From positions 1 through 64,000 of the forward strand of contig NZ_JAIBHJ010000013.1 in assembly GCF_021278025.1 (NCBI RefSeq): 64,000 nucleotides of DNA. The letters run 5' to 3'. This DNA comes from Motilimonas sp. E26. GTDB taxonomy: Bacteria > Pseudomonadota > Gammaproteobacteria > Enterobacterales > CBDFNC01. Positions within the stretch are counted from its first letter, which is position 1. Each line of letters opens with the position of its first letter. This document shows positions 52,041 through 62,198 of the stretch, piece by piece. The translations under genes were made by a program, and so were the position numbers. The notes beneath the pieces are model-generated. The model saw nothing but the letters and a program-made list of their open reading frames with translations, did not search any database and was not told the DNA's origin.

Positions 52041-53873
52041 CTATTCTACTGTAACACTTTTTGCCAAATTACGAGGTTGATCGACATCCGTGCCTTTGAT
52101 GATAGCAACATAGTACGACAGTAATTGCAGCGGTATGGTGTAAACAATCGGCGCAAGAATTTCGTCCACATGGGGCACTCGCAGTAAGGTAATGCCTTCA
52201 CTTTCCACCAGCTCGGCTTCTTCATCGGCAAATACGTATAAATGACCGCCGCGGGCACGTACTTCTTCGATGTTGGATTTCAGCTTTTCTAACAACTCAT
52301 TGTTAGGCGCAACCACTATGGTCGGCATGTCAGCATCAATCAAAGCGAGTGGGCCGTGCTTCAATTCACCCGCAGCATAAGCTTCGGCGTGAATGTAGCT
52401 GATTTCTTTTAGCTTCAGCGCACCTTCCATAGCAATGGGGTATTGATCGCCGCGCCCGAGGAAAAGCGCGTGGTGCTTCTCGGCAAACTCTTCTGCTAAG
52501 GTAGCAATGCTATCATTGAGCGCTAAAGCTTGGTTTACCGCATCAGGAAGTTGTTTCAACGATGCGACTAGGTCTGATTCTGCGGTTTCAGACAACACGC
52601 CTTTGCTTTTGCCAATCGCACCACAAAACAGCAGTAAACCTGCAAGTTGAGTAGTAAAGGCTTTGGTTGAGGCCACGCCAATTTCTGTTCCGGCGCGGGT
52701 CATAAAGGCGAGATCGGATTCACGCACTAACGATGAGCCGGGCACGTTACACACGCTCAAACTGGCGGTGTAGCCCATTTCTTTGGCTAAACGTAATGCC
52801 GCTAGTGTGTCTGCGGTTTCGCCTGATTGCGATAATGTAACGATTAAGCTGTTTGGTCGCACATAAGATTTGCGATAACGAAACTCAGAAGCTATTTCAA
52901 CATTACAACTCACGCCCGCCATGGCTTCTAACCAATAACGCGCCACCATACCTGCATGGTAGGAAGTACCACAAGCAATAATTTGCACATGCTCAATGGT
53001 TTTGAAAATATCACCGGCCCCCGAGCCAAAGGCCTCACATAACACCGTATTACCCACAATACGATTTTCGAGGGTATTAATAATGGCGCTGGGTTGCTCA
53101 AAGATTTCTTTCATCATGTAGTGACGATATTCACCTTTGTCGCTAGCGTCTTGCGTGACGCTTGACTCCACCAACTGGCGCTCAACCGGGCAGCCATCTA
53201 AGGCAAAGATTTTTACGTCACGACGGGTGATTTCAGCCACGTCGCCTTCTTCTAGGAACATAAAGCGACGAGTCACGTTAAGTAATGCTTGCTGGTCAGA
53301 GGCAATAAAGTGCTCACCTACGCCAACGCCTATCACCAACGGGCTACCAGAGCGTGCCACAATGAGCCGTTCCGGTTGCTCGGCATCCATGATAACCGTG
53401 CCATAAGCGCCGTCTAGCTCGCGCACGGCCAGTTGTACTGCACTAAGTAATTCATTGTTTTGCTGCAAGTAATGCTCAACTAAGTGGGCAATGACTTCGG
53501 TATCCGTTTGCGAGCTAAATTCAAAGCCTAACCCTTTCAGCTTTTCTCTGAGTTTTTCATGGTTTTCAATAATACCATTATGCACCACCGCGATACGGCT
53601 TGAGATGTGCGGGTGAGCATTCGCTTCTGAGGGTTCACCATGAGTAGCCCAACGGGTATGGGCAATCCCTGTTCCACCGGAGAGAGGAGTTTCTTGCAAC
53701 GCATCATTAAGGGCTTGAACTTTGCCGAGTCGGCGTAAACGTTGTATTTGATGATCACCATTGTTAATGGCTATACCGGCACTGTCGTAGCCGCGGTATT
53801 CTAGTCTGTGTAGTCCTTCAAGTAGTATTTCCGCAACATCCCGTTGCGCTACTGCGCCAACAATCCCACACAT
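52041..53873 (-). CDS. glmS: Glutamine-fructose-6-phosphate aminotransferase
   Basis: A 610-residue two-domain enzyme making glucosamine-6-phosphate, the first step to UDP-GlcNAc for cell wall and LPS. N-terminal glutaminase domain starts [12 protein letters not shown] (Cys2 nucleophile). The two SIS isomerase domains show [30 protein letters not shown] and [20 protein letters not shown]. The C-terminus [13 protein letters not shown] is the usual sealing tail. It lies downstream of glmU but a terminator separates them. Confidence 0.98.
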   Translation of the reverse strand: MCGIVGAVAQRDVAEILLEGLHRLEYRGYDSAGIAINNGDHQIQRLRRLGKVQALNDALQETPLSGGTGIAHTRWATHGEPSEANAHPHISSRIAVVHNGIIENHEKLREKLKGLGFEFSSQTDTEVIAHLVEHYLQQNNELLSAVQLAVRELDGAYGTVIMDAEQPERLIVARSGSPLVIGVGVGEHFIASDQQALLNVTRRFMFLEEGDVAEITRRDVKIFALDGCPVERQLVESSVTQDASDKGEYRHYMMKEIFEQPSAIINTLENRIVGNTVLCEAFGSGAGDIFKTIEHVQIIACGTSYHAGMVARYWLEAMAGVSCNVEIASEFRYRKSYVRPNSLIVTLSQSGETADTLAALRLAKEMGYTASLSVCNVPGSSLVRESDLAFMTRAGTEIGVASTKAFTTQLAGLLLFCGAIGKSKGVLSETAESDLVASLKQLPDAVNQALALNDSIATLAEEFAEKHHALFLGRGDQYPIAMEGALKLKEISYIHAEAYAAGELKHGPLALIDADMPTIVVAPNNELLEKLKSNIEEVRARGGHLYVFADEEAELVESEGITLLRVPHVDEILAPIVYTIPLQLLSYYVAIIKGTDVDQPRNLAKSVTVE

Positions 53874-54007
53874 AGGCTGGTTTCCTTGTTTTAAGAGGCA
53901 GAGGCTAGCTCTGAGTCATGATTTTTTTAGTTTTATATCCTTCCTTAGAATTGTAGAAGTTCTGTTCATCCTGAACGGAAAAAATGTCGCCTTTTCTCAG
54001 ACAAAAA

Positions 54008-54040
54008 TAAACAGCCCTATTTTCATAGGGCTGTTTATTT
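54008..54040 (-). terminator. Terminator between glmU and glmS
   Basis: ACAGCCCTAT-TTTC-ATAGGGCTGT stem. On the minus strand it is followed by TTTATTTTTGT, giving a good rho-independent terminator 12 bp after the glmU stop. glmS therefore needs its own promoter in the next 135 bp. Confidence 0.9.
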
Positions 54041-54051
54041 AACAGATAAGG

Positions 54052-55416
54052 TTATTTTTTTTGTTTTTCTGGGCGTAGCCAGTTTTGAATGTGACGCTGT
54101 TTCACGCGGCTGATGACTAGCTCTTTTTCACCTACGTTATGAGTGATGGTAGAGCCTGCACCGATAGTTGCGTTTTGGCCTATAGTCACTGGGGCGATTA
54201 ACTGCGTGTCGGAGCCGATGAAAGCGCCATCTTCAATCACCGTTGGGAACTTGTTAACGCCGTCGTAGTTGCAGGTAATGGTACCTGCGCCAATATTTAC
54301 GTTAGCGCCAATCGATGCATCGCCTAGGTAAGATAGGTGACCACATTTACTGCCTTTGCCTAAAGTAGCTTTTTTCATCTCAACGAAGTTACCAACACTG
54401 GCGCCATCTTTTAGCACAGTGCCTGGACGTAAACGAGAGAACGGGCCGACACTACAGCCTTCTCCCACTTCAACGCCTTCAATGACCGAGCTAGCTTTGA
54501 TTTCACAATCATCACCAATTTTGGCATTGCGAATTACACAGTTAGGGCCAATTTTAACGTTGTTACCTAAGCGAACCTTGCCTTCAAACACACAGTTAAC
54601 GTCGATTTCAACGTCCATGCCACAGTCGAGAGAGCCGCGAAGATCAAAACGATTAGCATCTAAAATGGCCACACCATCCATCATTAAATCTTCAGCCAGT
54701 TTTAACTGGAACGCGCGCTCTAAACGGCCAAGTTGCAAACGGTTGTTAACCCCTTCTACTTCAATAGCGATACTTGGATGCACGGCATTGACAATACGGC
54801 CTTGTTTATAAGCCATTTCAATAATGTCAGTAACGTAATATTCACCCTGTGCATTACTGTTACTTAATTTGAATAGCCAGTTTTGTAAATCTTTCGCGTT
54901 AGCAACTAAGATACCGGTGTTAATCTCGCGAATACGATGCTGATCCGGCGAAGCATCTTTATGCTCAACAATGCCACATACCAAGCCATGCTCACGTACA
55001 ATACGACCATAGCCCGTTGGATCATCAACCATTAAGCTTAGTAAGCCGATGCCACCTGGTGGTTGTGCTGCAACCAAACGTTTAATGGTGTTAGCGCCCA
55101 ATAAAGGCACATCACCGTAAACCATTAGAATTTTCTCATCATCTTTAAAATGAGGTGCAGCTACCTGCATTGCATGGCCAGTACCTAGTTGCTGCTCCTG
55201 CTTAACCCAATTTAGTTTAGTGTCTTTAATGACTTCTTTCATATGGTCACCGCCGTGACCGTAAACAAGATGAATGTTATCAACCCCTAGACTTTTAACG
55301 GTATCGATAACATGCTGTACCATAGGTTTATGGGCTATTTTATGTAATACCTTAGGGTACTTAGAACGCATACGAGTTCCTTTACCCGCAGCGAGAATGA
55401 CAACACTCAATGACAT
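54052..55416 (-). CDS. glmU: Bifunctional UDP-GlcNAc pyrophosphorylase/glucosamine-1-phosphate acetyltransferase
   Basis: A 454-residue enzyme catalysing the last two steps of UDP-GlcNAc synthesis. The N-terminal uridylyltransferase starts [18 protein letters not shown] with GHAMQVAAP and YGDVPLL. The C-terminal half is a left-handed beta-helix of hexapeptide repeats ending in [19 protein letters not shown]. Length equals E. coli GlmU. Confidence 0.98.
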   Translation of the reverse strand: MSLSVVILAAGKGTRMRSKYPKVLHKIAHKPMVQHVIDTVKSLGVDNIHLVYGHGGDHMKEVIKDTKLNWVKQEQQLGTGHAMQVAAPHFKDDEKILMVYGDVPLLGANTIKRLVAAQPPGGIGLLSLMVDDPTGYGRIVREHGLVCGIVEHKDASPDQHRIREINTGILVANAKDLQNWLFKLSNSNAQGEYYVTDIIEMAYKQGRIVNAVHPSIAIEVEGVNNRLQLGRLERAFQLKLAEDLMMDGVAILDANRFDLRGSLDCGMDVEIDVNCVFEGKVRLGNNVKIGPNCVIRNAKIGDDCEIKASSVIEGVEVGEGCSVGPFSRLRPGTVLKDGASVGNFVEMKKATLGKGSKCGHLSYLGDASIGANVNIGAGTITCNYDGVNKFPTVIEDGAFIGSDTQLIAPVTIGQNATIGAGSTITHNVGEKELVISRVKQRHIQNWLRPEKQKK

Positions 55417-55670
55417 ATATTTGATTCCAACAATGATTTGGGGACGTAGTTTAGTGAAAAACAGCTTAATTTTTAATAAAAAATAAGACTCTTAGATGAA
55501 TTTTCATTTAAAACAGATAAAAAACCAACTTATTGTGTGTTATTTCATGCTTTTCTCACAATGAAAGAACATTTATGAAAAATAATTCATCGAGATTAGT
55601 GCTGGCTTCACTTCACTAATAGGCAATAAAACCTTATAAAGATGACATTTTTACCATTAGGGATACTTTT

Positions 55671-56330
55671 ATGAACAAAAAAACTCTGGCAATCGCCGCT
55701 TTAACCAGTGCCAGCTTAACGTTAAGTGCATGTACCACAGTCAACCCTTATACTGGTGAAGAGCAAACATCCAATGCCGCCAAGGGCGCAACAATCGGTG
55801 CGTTAAGTGGCGCAGTACTTGGGGCTGTAATTAAAGATAAAGATCGCTCTAAAGGCGCATTAATTGGCGCAGCAGCTGGAGCAGCAGCTGGCGGTGGTAT
55901 CGGCTACTACATGGATGTGCAAGAAGCAGAACTACGCCAAAAGTTACGCAATACCGGTGTCAGCGTTACCCGTGCTGGCGACACCATTATTTTGAATATG
56001 CCCAACGCTATCACCTTTGATGTCAACCAAAGCAACTTAAAACAAAGCGCTATGCCAGTGTTAGACAGCGTACTACTCGTGCTGAAAGAGTTCGATAAAA
56101 CGCGCGTGAATGTATTAGGTCACACTGACAGCACCGGATCTGCAAACTACAACCAAACATTATCAGAGCAACGTGCGGCTTCAGTTGCCGATTACTTACT
56201 GCGTAACCAATTGCCTAGTGCGCGAGTGAGTACGTTGGGGTATGGCGAAGCTCGCCCAATTGCAGATAATAAGACAGCGTCAGGCCGTGAGCAAAACCGT
56301 CGTGTGGAGTTAGTGTTAAGTCCGATGTAA
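55671..56330 (+). CDS. yiaD: OmpA-family peptidoglycan-binding lipoprotein (YiaD-like)
   Basis: A 219-residue lipoprotein (lipobox LSACTT). A glycine-zipper segment follows (GATIGALSGAVLGAVIK, GALIGAAAGAAAGGGIGYYMD). The C-terminal OmpA domain (about 100-219) shows FDVNQSNLKQSAMPVLDSV, LGHTDSTGSANYNQTLSEQRA and GREQNRRVEL. It should tether the outer membrane to peptidoglycan. Confidence 0.93.
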   Translation: MNKKTLAIAALTSASLTLSACTTVNPYTGEEQTSNAAKGATIGALSGAVLGAVIKDKDRSKGALIGAAAGAAAGGGIGYYMDVQEAELRQKLRNTGVSVTRAGDTIILNMPNAITFDVNQSNLKQSAMPVLDSVLLVLKEFDKTRVNVLGHTDSTGSANYNQTLSEQRAASVADYLLRNQLPSARVSTLGYGEARPIADNKTASGREQNRRVELVLSPM

Positions 56331-56346
56331 TTCTCTAGCCCAATGT

Positions 56347-56376
56347 AAAAAGCCAAGCAACAGAGCTTGGCTTTTT
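56347..56376. terminator. Bidirectional terminator between yiaD and DUF805 gene
   Basis: AAAAGCCAAGC-AACAGA-GCTTGGCTTTTT, with A tract before and T tract after the stem, between convergent genes. Confidence 0.88.
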
Positions 56377-56396
56377 ATTAGAGAGCGCCTAATTGA

Positions 56397-56771
56397 TTAA
56401 GCAGTCGCTAGCTTAGGATTTGCACCAAAATCATTCGCTTCAGCACTGTCCATAATTGTAAATATTAATAGGATAATACCGCCAACGCCTGGGATAAGAG
56501 AAACCCAAAACCACCAACCTGATTTACCAATATCATGTAAACGACGTACAGTAACAGAAATAGCAGGCAGCAAAGAAGCAAGGCAGTATACACCCAGCAC
56601 AACACCAGTGATGAGTCCTGATGTGCCTAAAACACCGTCCAAAATGCCACAAACAACACCCAGTGCGATGATTGCAATGAAATTAAATAGTTGAAAAAAC
56701 CAATATTCACTGCGACGAGCGCGCCCTTCAAATGTGGCGTACTTAGCCCAACATAATTTGTACCAATTCAT
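56397..56771 (-). CDS. DUF805 family membrane protein
   Basis: A 124-residue inner-membrane protein with four hydrophobic segments. The family N-terminus FEGRARRSEYWFFQLF and the loop VRRLHDIGKSGWWFW are intact. Function unknown; widespread single gene. Confidence 0.92.
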   Translation of the reverse strand: MNWYKLCWAKYATFEGRARRSEYWFFQLFNFIAIIALGVVCGILDGVLGTSGLITGVVLGVYCLASLLPAISVTVRRLHDIGKSGWWFWVSLIPGVGGIILLIFTIMDSAEANDFGANPKLATA

Positions 56772-57083
56772 CTTGTCTCTCCTAAAATATAGTGATCTAA
56801 ATTTTAATCACAAAAAAATCACTCGAAGTATACCGAGTCTAAATCCTGATTAGTAGTGACAAAAAACACAATTCTAGCAACAACTCACTAAATTTAAGAA
56901 AAAAGCGAGATAAAGAACAATGAAAAGGAGAAGTTTCAGTGGAATAAATTAAAGTGGTGTTTCTCCACCACCCTAATTGTGAATAATACAACTAAATTTA
57001 GGCTTTAGCATAAAGAATACTTTCGCCAAGAAAACAGAGAGATACGCCATGTTATTTACAGGCGCAATTCGCGCCCTCTGCTA
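56772..57083. other. Intergenic region without recognised feature
   Basis: A 312-bp AT-rich spacer upstream of the DUF805 gene and downstream of trhO. I see no gene, repeat or clear terminator. Confidence 0.4.
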
Positions 57084-58073
57084 TTAGCTATTTTTCTTCT
57101 GCTGCTGTTGCAGCTGCTTTTGCACTTGCTTATGGCGACGGCGCTGGTCAATAAATTTACCTACATCACCACCAATGTGTGCTTCGCCGCGCTCTTGGGC
57201 AAGACGAATTTGCTTTTCACGCTCACTAAAACGCAGCTTTTGCTGCTCAGTGAGTTTGTCGTAACAATTTGGACAACTTACGCCCGCCATGTAGCGTTCA
57301 TCTTGCTTATCAGCTTCGGTGATCGGTAAGCGACAGGCGTTACATTGGTCATAACTGCCTTTTTCTAGGTTATGGTTAACCGCTACACGGCCATCAAACA
57401 CAAAGCATTCGCCTTGCCACATGGTTTCCGCTTCAGGCACTTCTTCTAGATACTTAAGAATACCGCCTTCAAGATGGTAAACCTCTTCAAAGCCTTCTTC
57501 TTTTAAATAAGCGGTTGATTTTTCACAACGAATACCACCAGTACAAAACATAGCCACTTTTTTGTGCTTGGTTTTGTCGAGGTTTTCCTTCACGTATTGT
57601 GGAAACTCACGGAAGGTTTCAGTATTCGGGTTAACCGCGTTTTTAAAGGTGCCGATGCTGATCTCGTAATCATTGCGGGTATCCACCAGCAACACTTCAG
57701 GATCAGAGATTAAGGCATTCCAGTCTTGTGGTTTAACATAAGTACCCACTACTTTTTTCGGGTCTAACCCTTCCACGCCCATGGTGACAATTTCTTTTTT
57801 CAGCTTCACTTTAGTGCGTAAAAAAGGCTGTTCGTCATCCAAGCTCTCTTTATAGCCGATATCAGCAAATCGAGGGTCACTTTTTAACCATGCCAATAGC
57901 GCATCAATACCCTCACGGGATCCCGCGACTGTGCCATTAATCCCTTCTTGGGCTAACAGCAAGGTACCGCGAACATCATGCTGGAGCATCACGTCTAACA
58001 GTGGGGTTTGAATGGCTTGATAATCGTCAAGGGTGACGAATTTATAGAGGGCACAGACTACATATTGCGACAT
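57084..58073 (-). CDS. trhO: tRNA uridine 5-hydroxylase, rhodanese family
   Basis: A 329-residue enzyme of the YceA/TrhO family that uses molecular oxygen to form 5-hydroxyuridine at position 34 of certain tRNAs. N-terminal acylphosphatase-like part ([39 protein letters not shown]). Rhodanese domain with active Cys in [12 protein letters not shown] (near residue 180). C-terminal Zn-type Cys pairs ([16 protein letters not shown]). Confidence 0.95.
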   Translation of the reverse strand: MSQYVVCALYKFVTLDDYQAIQTPLLDVMLQHDVRGTLLLAQEGINGTVAGSREGIDALLAWLKSDPRFADIGYKESLDDEQPFLRTKVKLKKEIVTMGVEGLDPKKVVGTYVKPQDWNALISDPEVLLVDTRNDYEISIGTFKNAVNPNTETFREFPQYVKENLDKTKHKKVAMFCTGGIRCEKSTAYLKEEGFEEVYHLEGGILKYLEEVPEAETMWQGECFVFDGRVAVNHNLEKGSYDQCNACRLPITEADKQDERYMAGVSCPNCYDKLTEQQKLRFSEREKQIRLAQERGEAHIGGDVGKFIDQRRRHKQVQKQLQQQQKKNS

Positions 58074-58407
58074 TTTCTTTTCCTTATATTGCTAACCCTG
58101 ACGTAAACAGGGCGCGAATGAGGCGCTATTCTAACCAGATTGCTTGCCGCTAAATACCGACACTTTGTAGGGTTAAATACTTTGTAATGTGTAGCAAGTA
58201 GTTAGCTTAAAAAATAGTCTTTTTATGCACATTAGTCAGCTTAATTTTCCGAATTATTTAGCCGCACAATAAAATAGCTTGTCGCGGCGCAAAATGTATT
58301 TTCAGGGATGAAAAATCCAAGCTTACAGGGAAGCACTCGCTGCGGTTTTGCATAGGGATAAGCTATTTTGACGAGTACCATTTTGGCAAATACTGTTTTA
58401 AGCAGTG
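58074..58407. other. Intergenic region containing repeat family A copy 3
   Basis: No gene. The left 190 bp hold nothing recognised; the right part is the repeat at 58271-58369. Confidence 0.6.
58271..58369 (+). repeat. Dispersed repeat family A, copy 3
   Basis: The core GGCGCAAAATGTATTTTCAG is followed by GGATGAAAAATCC, TTACAGGGA and GCGGTTTTGC. It is enclosed by perfect 10-bp arms AAAATAGCTT (58271-58280) and AAGCTATTTT (58360-58369), again specific to this copy. Confidence 0.75.
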
Positions 58408-58773
58408 CTAATCACGTTGCCAAGCTAATGTCAGTGACACCGAGTCAGCAAAGCGCAGTGCGTGAGGCTTATCAATTTTCACTTTAGCGTAAGTTACCCA
58501 AGGGTGTTGATGGCTGATTTTCAGCACGTCATCCACCAGCTTTTCTAATAATAAGAAGCGCCCTTCTTCAACATGATGAATAATTTGCTTGGTAACATCT
58601 TTGTAATTTAAGGCATCTGCAACATTATCAAACAAACGAGCTTTTTCTGCAGGGTAATGAATTTCAACATTAATCACTATGTCCTGCATTTTTTCCATTT
58701 CATCAGGGTTAAAGCCGATAAAGGTACGTAATCGCAAATCAGAAATATTAATAATCGCTTGGCTAGTAGACAT
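58408..58773 (-). CDS. folX: Dihydroneopterin triphosphate 2'-epimerase
   Basis: A 121-residue member of the FolB/FolX tetrahydropterin fold. It shows [40 protein letters not shown] and [16 protein letters not shown]. It converts dihydroneopterin triphosphate to the monapterin isomer for the tetrahydromonapterin cofactor made by FolM. It lies 21 nt downstream of folM on the same strand. Confidence 0.92.
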   Translation of the reverse strand: MSTSQAIINISDLRLRTFIGFNPDEMEKMQDIVINVEIHYPAEKARLFDNVADALNYKDVTKQIIHHVEEGRFLLLEKLVDDVLKISHQHPWVTYAKVKIDKPHALRFADSVSLTLAWQRD

Positions 58774-58794
58774 AAGATCCTCTATTAAATGGCC

Positions 58795-59502
58795 TTAAAC
58801 AAGGTGACGCCCACCATCTAGGTGTATAGTGCGGCCCGTAATATATTGGCTTTGCAGTAAATAGGTAACGGCGGCAACCGCCTCTTGCTCACCTGGAGTT
58901 AACCCCATTAAAGATTTAGCCAGTGCTTTCTTTTTGTACGCCTCATCATCACCTTGATTAAACATAAGCAAAGCAGGCGCTATGCTGTTTACTTTTACTT
59001 TAGGAGCTAACTTAGCGGAAAACGATAAGGTTAAATTAGCTAACGCGGCTTTACTGGCAGCATAAGCAATGTGTTTTTGACTCCCCTTTTCAGCCACATA
59101 ATCGGTGAAATGGATAATATCGGCCATACCGTCATTGGCCTGTAGTAAGGGAGCCAAAGCTAAGTTTAATTGATAAGGCCCTTGTACATGCACCTGCATC
59201 ATCTGTTGCATCAGAGCGCCAAAATCATGGCTGTTTTTCTCTGCGGCCCAGTCTGATGCATTATGGATAATCGCTCTTAAATTAGTGACCTTCTGCTTCA
59301 CTTGCGCAATAAATGTCTCGATGCCAACCTGACTAGAAAAATCAGCCTGAATACAAGTAACACCTAAGCTACGCAGCTGTCTTACCCCTTCTCGCTCAGT
59401 GCGATAACTGACTATCACTTGAAAACCTTGCTGATATAAATCGTTTGCAAGGGCCAGACCAATGCGCTGCCCCGCGCCTGTGATCACTATGGTAGAACTC
59501 AT
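58795..59502 (-). CDS. folM: Dihydromonapterin reductase
   Basis: A 235-residue short-chain dehydrogenase. The cofactor loop is TGAGQRIGLALA, the TGx3RxG form of the pteridine reductase subgroup; the catalytic YxxxK is YAASKAAL (near residue 150). The end ITGRTIHLDGGRHL is typical of FolM. Upstream of folX in a two-gene unit that makes tetrahydromonapterin. Confidence 0.92.
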   Translation of the reverse strand: MSSTIVITGAGQRIGLALANDLYQQGFQVIVSYRTEREGVRQLRSLGVTCIQADFSSQVGIETFIAQVKQKVTNLRAIIHNASDWAAEKNSHDFGALMQQMMQVHVQGPYQLNLALAPLLQANDGMADIIHFTDYVAEKGSQKHIAYAASKAALANLTLSFSAKLAPKVKVNSIAPALLMFNQGDDEAYKKKALAKSLMGLTPGEQEAVAAVTYLLQSQYITGRTIHLDGGRHLV

Positions 59503-59911
59503 TTAGACCCACTTATGTTTTAACTTTTTAGCTGCTATCGCGCTATTAATGCTTTCAGATGACGCTCTCAGGTAACGCCCCAGATATTGATGAACTCTTT
59601 CACCAAACAGCAACCTATGGGAAGTTTGAATGTAAGCAAACTACGCTGGTGGCAGTAAGCTGGTTCAATCACTTTATAAAAAACAGATACAATGATTATG
59701 GACAATTTGATTCTAGTTTACTGATTAAATTAACAAAAATGAGATGGAGAAAATATTTTCTCGGCAAAGCTGATCCAATCCTCTTGCACAAGCGTTTTAT
59801 CTTTTGAAGGGTAATTGAAGTGTTTACACTCGATATTATTGCTGTATCGACCAGCCTAATGAAGCCCCTTCGCGATAGTTACTGTGGTTGCTAAAGGAAT
59901 AGCGAGACAGT

Positions 59912-59941
59912 AAAAAAAGCACCTGAATTCAGGTGCTTTTT
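59912..59941. terminator. Terminator of the thiol-redox operon
   Basis: GCACCTGAA/TTCAGGTGC with A and T tracts on both sides, a bidirectional rho-independent terminator 140 bp after the last gene of the minus-strand redox operon. Confidence 0.85.
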
Positions 59942-59995
59942 GCTATCTAGCGTCTTTTTTTGCAGCCCATTATAAATCGATAAAAGATATTTTTA

Positions 59996-60052
59996 CTGCA
60001 ACGTTTCGTTGTCAACAATGAACACGCAGAGCATAGGAATACATACTATCTT
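59996..60052 (+). repeat. Dispersed repeat family A, degenerate copy 4
   Basis: CAACGTTTCGTTGTCAACAA, TGAACACGCAGAGCATAGGAAT: about 75% like copy 1 over 45 bp, with the left half only. Confidence 0.5.
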
Positions 60053-60082
60053 GTTGAGCCAAACTCGGGTTATCACTAAGGG

Positions 60083-60529
60083 CTAAAACGCATCCCCACG
60101 CTCAACAATTTTATGTTCATTATCTAAGCGAATTAAATAAGGCGTAGCAAACACTTGATACTGTTGGAATTCCTTATTGTCGAGATCAAACACTAAAGGG
60201 ATCTTGATGTGATATTTATCCCTAAACGCTTCGGCAATCCCTTGATCAACATAAAAAGAGCTGATAAAGCCAACCCAATTAGCCTGCGGTTTTGCCGCTA
60301 CCTGCTTATTCAGCTTAGCAATTTTTTCCTCACAGCCGGGAAAATGAGGCATTGGACAGAGGGAGTCGAGAAAAACAAGATTAACAGCCTCACCTTTATA
60401 TTGTTGTAGTGAAATTGATTGTCCTGTGAGGCTAGTGGCTGAGAAGTTATGGCTTTTATCACCCACATCAGGTCGCGCCAGAGCCACAGTAGAAGCAACA
60501 GTTAGTAACAGCGTTAACATTGATTTCAT
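60083..60529 (-). CDS. Exported thioredoxin-fold (redoxin/TlpA-like) protein
   Basis: A 148-residue periplasmic protein (signal MKSMLTLLLTVASTVALA). It has the redoxin entry NFSATSLTGQSISLQQYKG. Where CxxC is usual it reads FLDSLCPMPHFPGCEE, so two Cys are eight positions apart. The TPYLIRLD cis-Pro segment is present. Last gene of the operon; its start overlaps the previous stop by 4 nt. Probably a thiol reductant or peroxidase-like protein. Confidence 0.78.
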   Translation of the reverse strand: MKSMLTLLLTVASTVALARPDVGDKSHNFSATSLTGQSISLQQYKGEAVNLVFLDSLCPMPHFPGCEEKIAKLNKQVAAKPQANWVGFISSFYVDQGIAEAFRDKYHIKIPLVFDLDNKEFQQYQVFATPYLIRLDNEHKIVERGDAF

Positions 60530-60981
60530 TGACTTTCTCCTACAGAAAACTGATTGGCAAAATCGATCAGCTGTTGGCCATTACCAGAAAAGACCACCTG
60601 ACCTTGCTCCAACAATACATGATGCGGTGACTGCCAAACGTCATACTGACGAATCAGCTGGAACCCCTTATCTAATACAATAGGTTTAACGTCAGGGTAA
60701 AACTGTTGAAACTCACTCAACTGAGCAGGCGTGACATTGATTTGCGGCTGTACCCACACCGGACTAAATTGTTGGCTGAATGACTTAGGCAATGCTGCTA
60801 GCGTTTGCTCAGGCCCAGCGCCTTGATAGCTAGCCCAAACATCAAAAAATATCAGGTGAGTTGCGCTATCTAGAGATATGACTTCACCACTAATACTGGT
60901 TTGATCTACTGCCGCGAACGCCGAAGTAGTGAATGCAGCAGAAGTGACGGCTGCTATCAGTATTTTATTGATTGCTTTCAT
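60526..60981 (-). CDS. Cysteine-free thioredoxin-like exported protein
   Basis: A 151-residue periplasmic protein (signal ending FTTSAFA). HLIFFDVWASYQGAG aligns with the WAxWCxxC site of thioredoxins, but both Cys are absent, and there is no Cys at all in the protein. A cis-Pro-like SPHHVLLEQGQVVFSG and the overall size fit a thioredoxin fold. It sits between two Cys-bearing thioredoxin-like genes in the same operon, suggesting a chaperone or binding role. The family is not recognised with certainty. Confidence 0.6.
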   Translation of the reverse strand: MKAINKILIAAVTSAAFTTSAFAAVDQTSISGEVISLDSATHLIFFDVWASYQGAGPEQTLAALPKSFSQQFSPVWVQPQINVTPAQLSEFQQFYPDVKPIVLDKGFQLIRQYDVWQSPHHVLLEQGQVVFSGNGQQLIDFANQFSVGESQ

Positions 60982-60984
60982 TTT

Positions 60985-61479
60985 TTACTCCTGCGCCAAG
61001 GTGGCCAATCTATTACTTAACTCATCAGTGGCCAAAAACGTTTCATAAACCACCTCACCCTGCTTGTTAATCAACACTTGAAAAGGCGTTCCAACCACTT
61101 GATATTCAGCTGTTATATCCCCTTTTGTGTCAAAGATAACGGGTAAGGTATAGCCTTCTTCTTTAAACAGAGCTTGTACATTCTCTACGGAGTCATTTAG
61201 CCCAACGTTCACCGTCAGCACCTCTATCTCATCACCATACTCTTCTTGAATACGCTGTAAGTGAGGCATTTCAGCCTTACAATAGCTACACCAAGTGGCC
61301 CAAAATTTTAGATAAATAGGCTTCTTCCCTTTCAATTCACTAAAGTTAATAGCTTGGCCATTAATAGTGGTGGCATTAATGTTTGGCGCCATGTCTCCCA
61401 CTTTAGCTAACGCAGAACTTGAGCAGGTCAGGCCTACTATCAGTAGCGTTGCGCCTAATTTTTTCATATTTATTTCCAT
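60985..61479 (-). CDS. TlpA/DsbE-family thioredoxin-like protein
   Basis: About 164 residues from MEINMKKLG, chosen because AAAGGAG lies 5 nt upstream. Signal segment GATLLIVGLTCSSSALA. The redox site is KFWATWCSYCKAEMPHLQRI (CSYC), with the cis-Pro in VVGTPFQVLINKQG. It should exchange thiols in the periplasm, reduced by the DsbD-like partner encoded just upstream. Confidence 0.9.
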   Translation of the reverse strand: MEINMKKLGATLLIVGLTCSSSALAKVGDMAPNINATTINGQAINFSELKGKKPIYLKFWATWCSYCKAEMPHLQRIQEEYGDEIEVLTVNVGLNDSVENVQALFKEEGYTLPVIFDTKGDITAEYQVVGTPFQVLINKQGEVVYETFLATDELSNRLATLAQE

Positions 61480-61502
61480 AAAATCTCCTTTATTAATAGC
61501 TT

Positions 61503-62198
61503 TTACCAAGCCAAGTAGGCTTGCCAGACGAGGTACAGACCAGCAAGTGAAATAAGCAAACTAAGTAGTGTTTTGATGCGAACCAGCCAAAAGCCAGACT
61601 TAGGAAGCAGGGTAAGAAAGCCACTGAAGGTGCCCGCCAGAATAAGCAAGCTGCTCATACCAAAGGCAAAGACAAACATCATGCCCGCCCCCCAGCTGGG
61701 ATTACCTTTTGCTGCTACAAACATCAGCAACATACCAAGTACAGGTGAGGTACAAGGAGCCATCACTAAACCAGATAGCGCCCCCAATAAAAAAATTGAT
61801 AGCTTCTTATATTTCTCGGAAGGTTTGATATGTGAGGCCACTGTCCATTGCGGTAACCGTAGCCAGCCTTGCATCCAAGCCGCCATCAAAAAACACACTA
61901 GTGCCATAAATAGGAGTGTTGCAGGATGGCTGGAAACGCCACCAAAAAGCTGCCCAGTGCTCGCCGCCAGCATACCTAGTGCAGCATAAGAGCAAGCTAA
62001 ACCAAGGACATAAATGATAGAAAAATAAAAACCAGTGCGTCGGGATGTCGCAAAATTTCCCACCAAAGAGACAGTGATCGGCAATAAGGGATAAACACAG
62101 GGTGTGATGCTAGTTAACACCCCAGCAAAAAAAACCATGCCTAACAGTAGCAGTGATAACTCATGCTGCATCAGCAGGGTTTGAATCATACTTTCCAT
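61503..62198 (-). CDS. CcdA/DsbD transmembrane electron-transfer protein
   Basis: A 231-residue polytopic membrane protein of the DsbD-beta/CcdA type with six to seven helices. Two Pro-flanked Cys are the expected redox pair: SITPCVYPLLPI (helix 1) and MAPCTSPVLGM (helix 4). It carries electrons from cytoplasmic thioredoxin to the periplasmic thioredoxin-like proteins of the operon. AGGAAGC 5 nt upstream supports the start. It lacks the periplasmic domains of full-length DsbD. Confidence 0.92.
   Translation of the reverse strand: MESMIQTLLMQHELSLLLLGMVFFAGVLTSITPCVYPLLPITVSLVGNFATSRRTGFYFSIIYVLGLACSYAALGMLAASTGQLFGGVSSHPATLLFMALVCFLMAAWMQGWLRLPQWTVASHIKPSEKYKKLSIFLLGALSGLVMAPCTSPVLGMLLMFVAAKGNPSWGAGMMFVFAFGMSSLLILAGTFSGFLTLLPKSGFWLVRIKTLLSLLISLAGLYLVWQAYLAW

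Larger units (their letters stand above)
59503..60082. other. 580-bp intergenic region
   Basis: Holds a strong terminator (59912-59941) and a weak copy of repeat family A (59996-60052). A reading frame of 82 codons at 59559-59807 on the plus strand has no ribosome site or recognisable content and I do not call it. Confidence 0.6.

Noticed and set aside
59559-59807. 82-codon plus-strand frame
   Set aside because: No ribosome site, no recognisable domain, odd composition, and it lies between the folM promoter and a terminator. It is probably chance.
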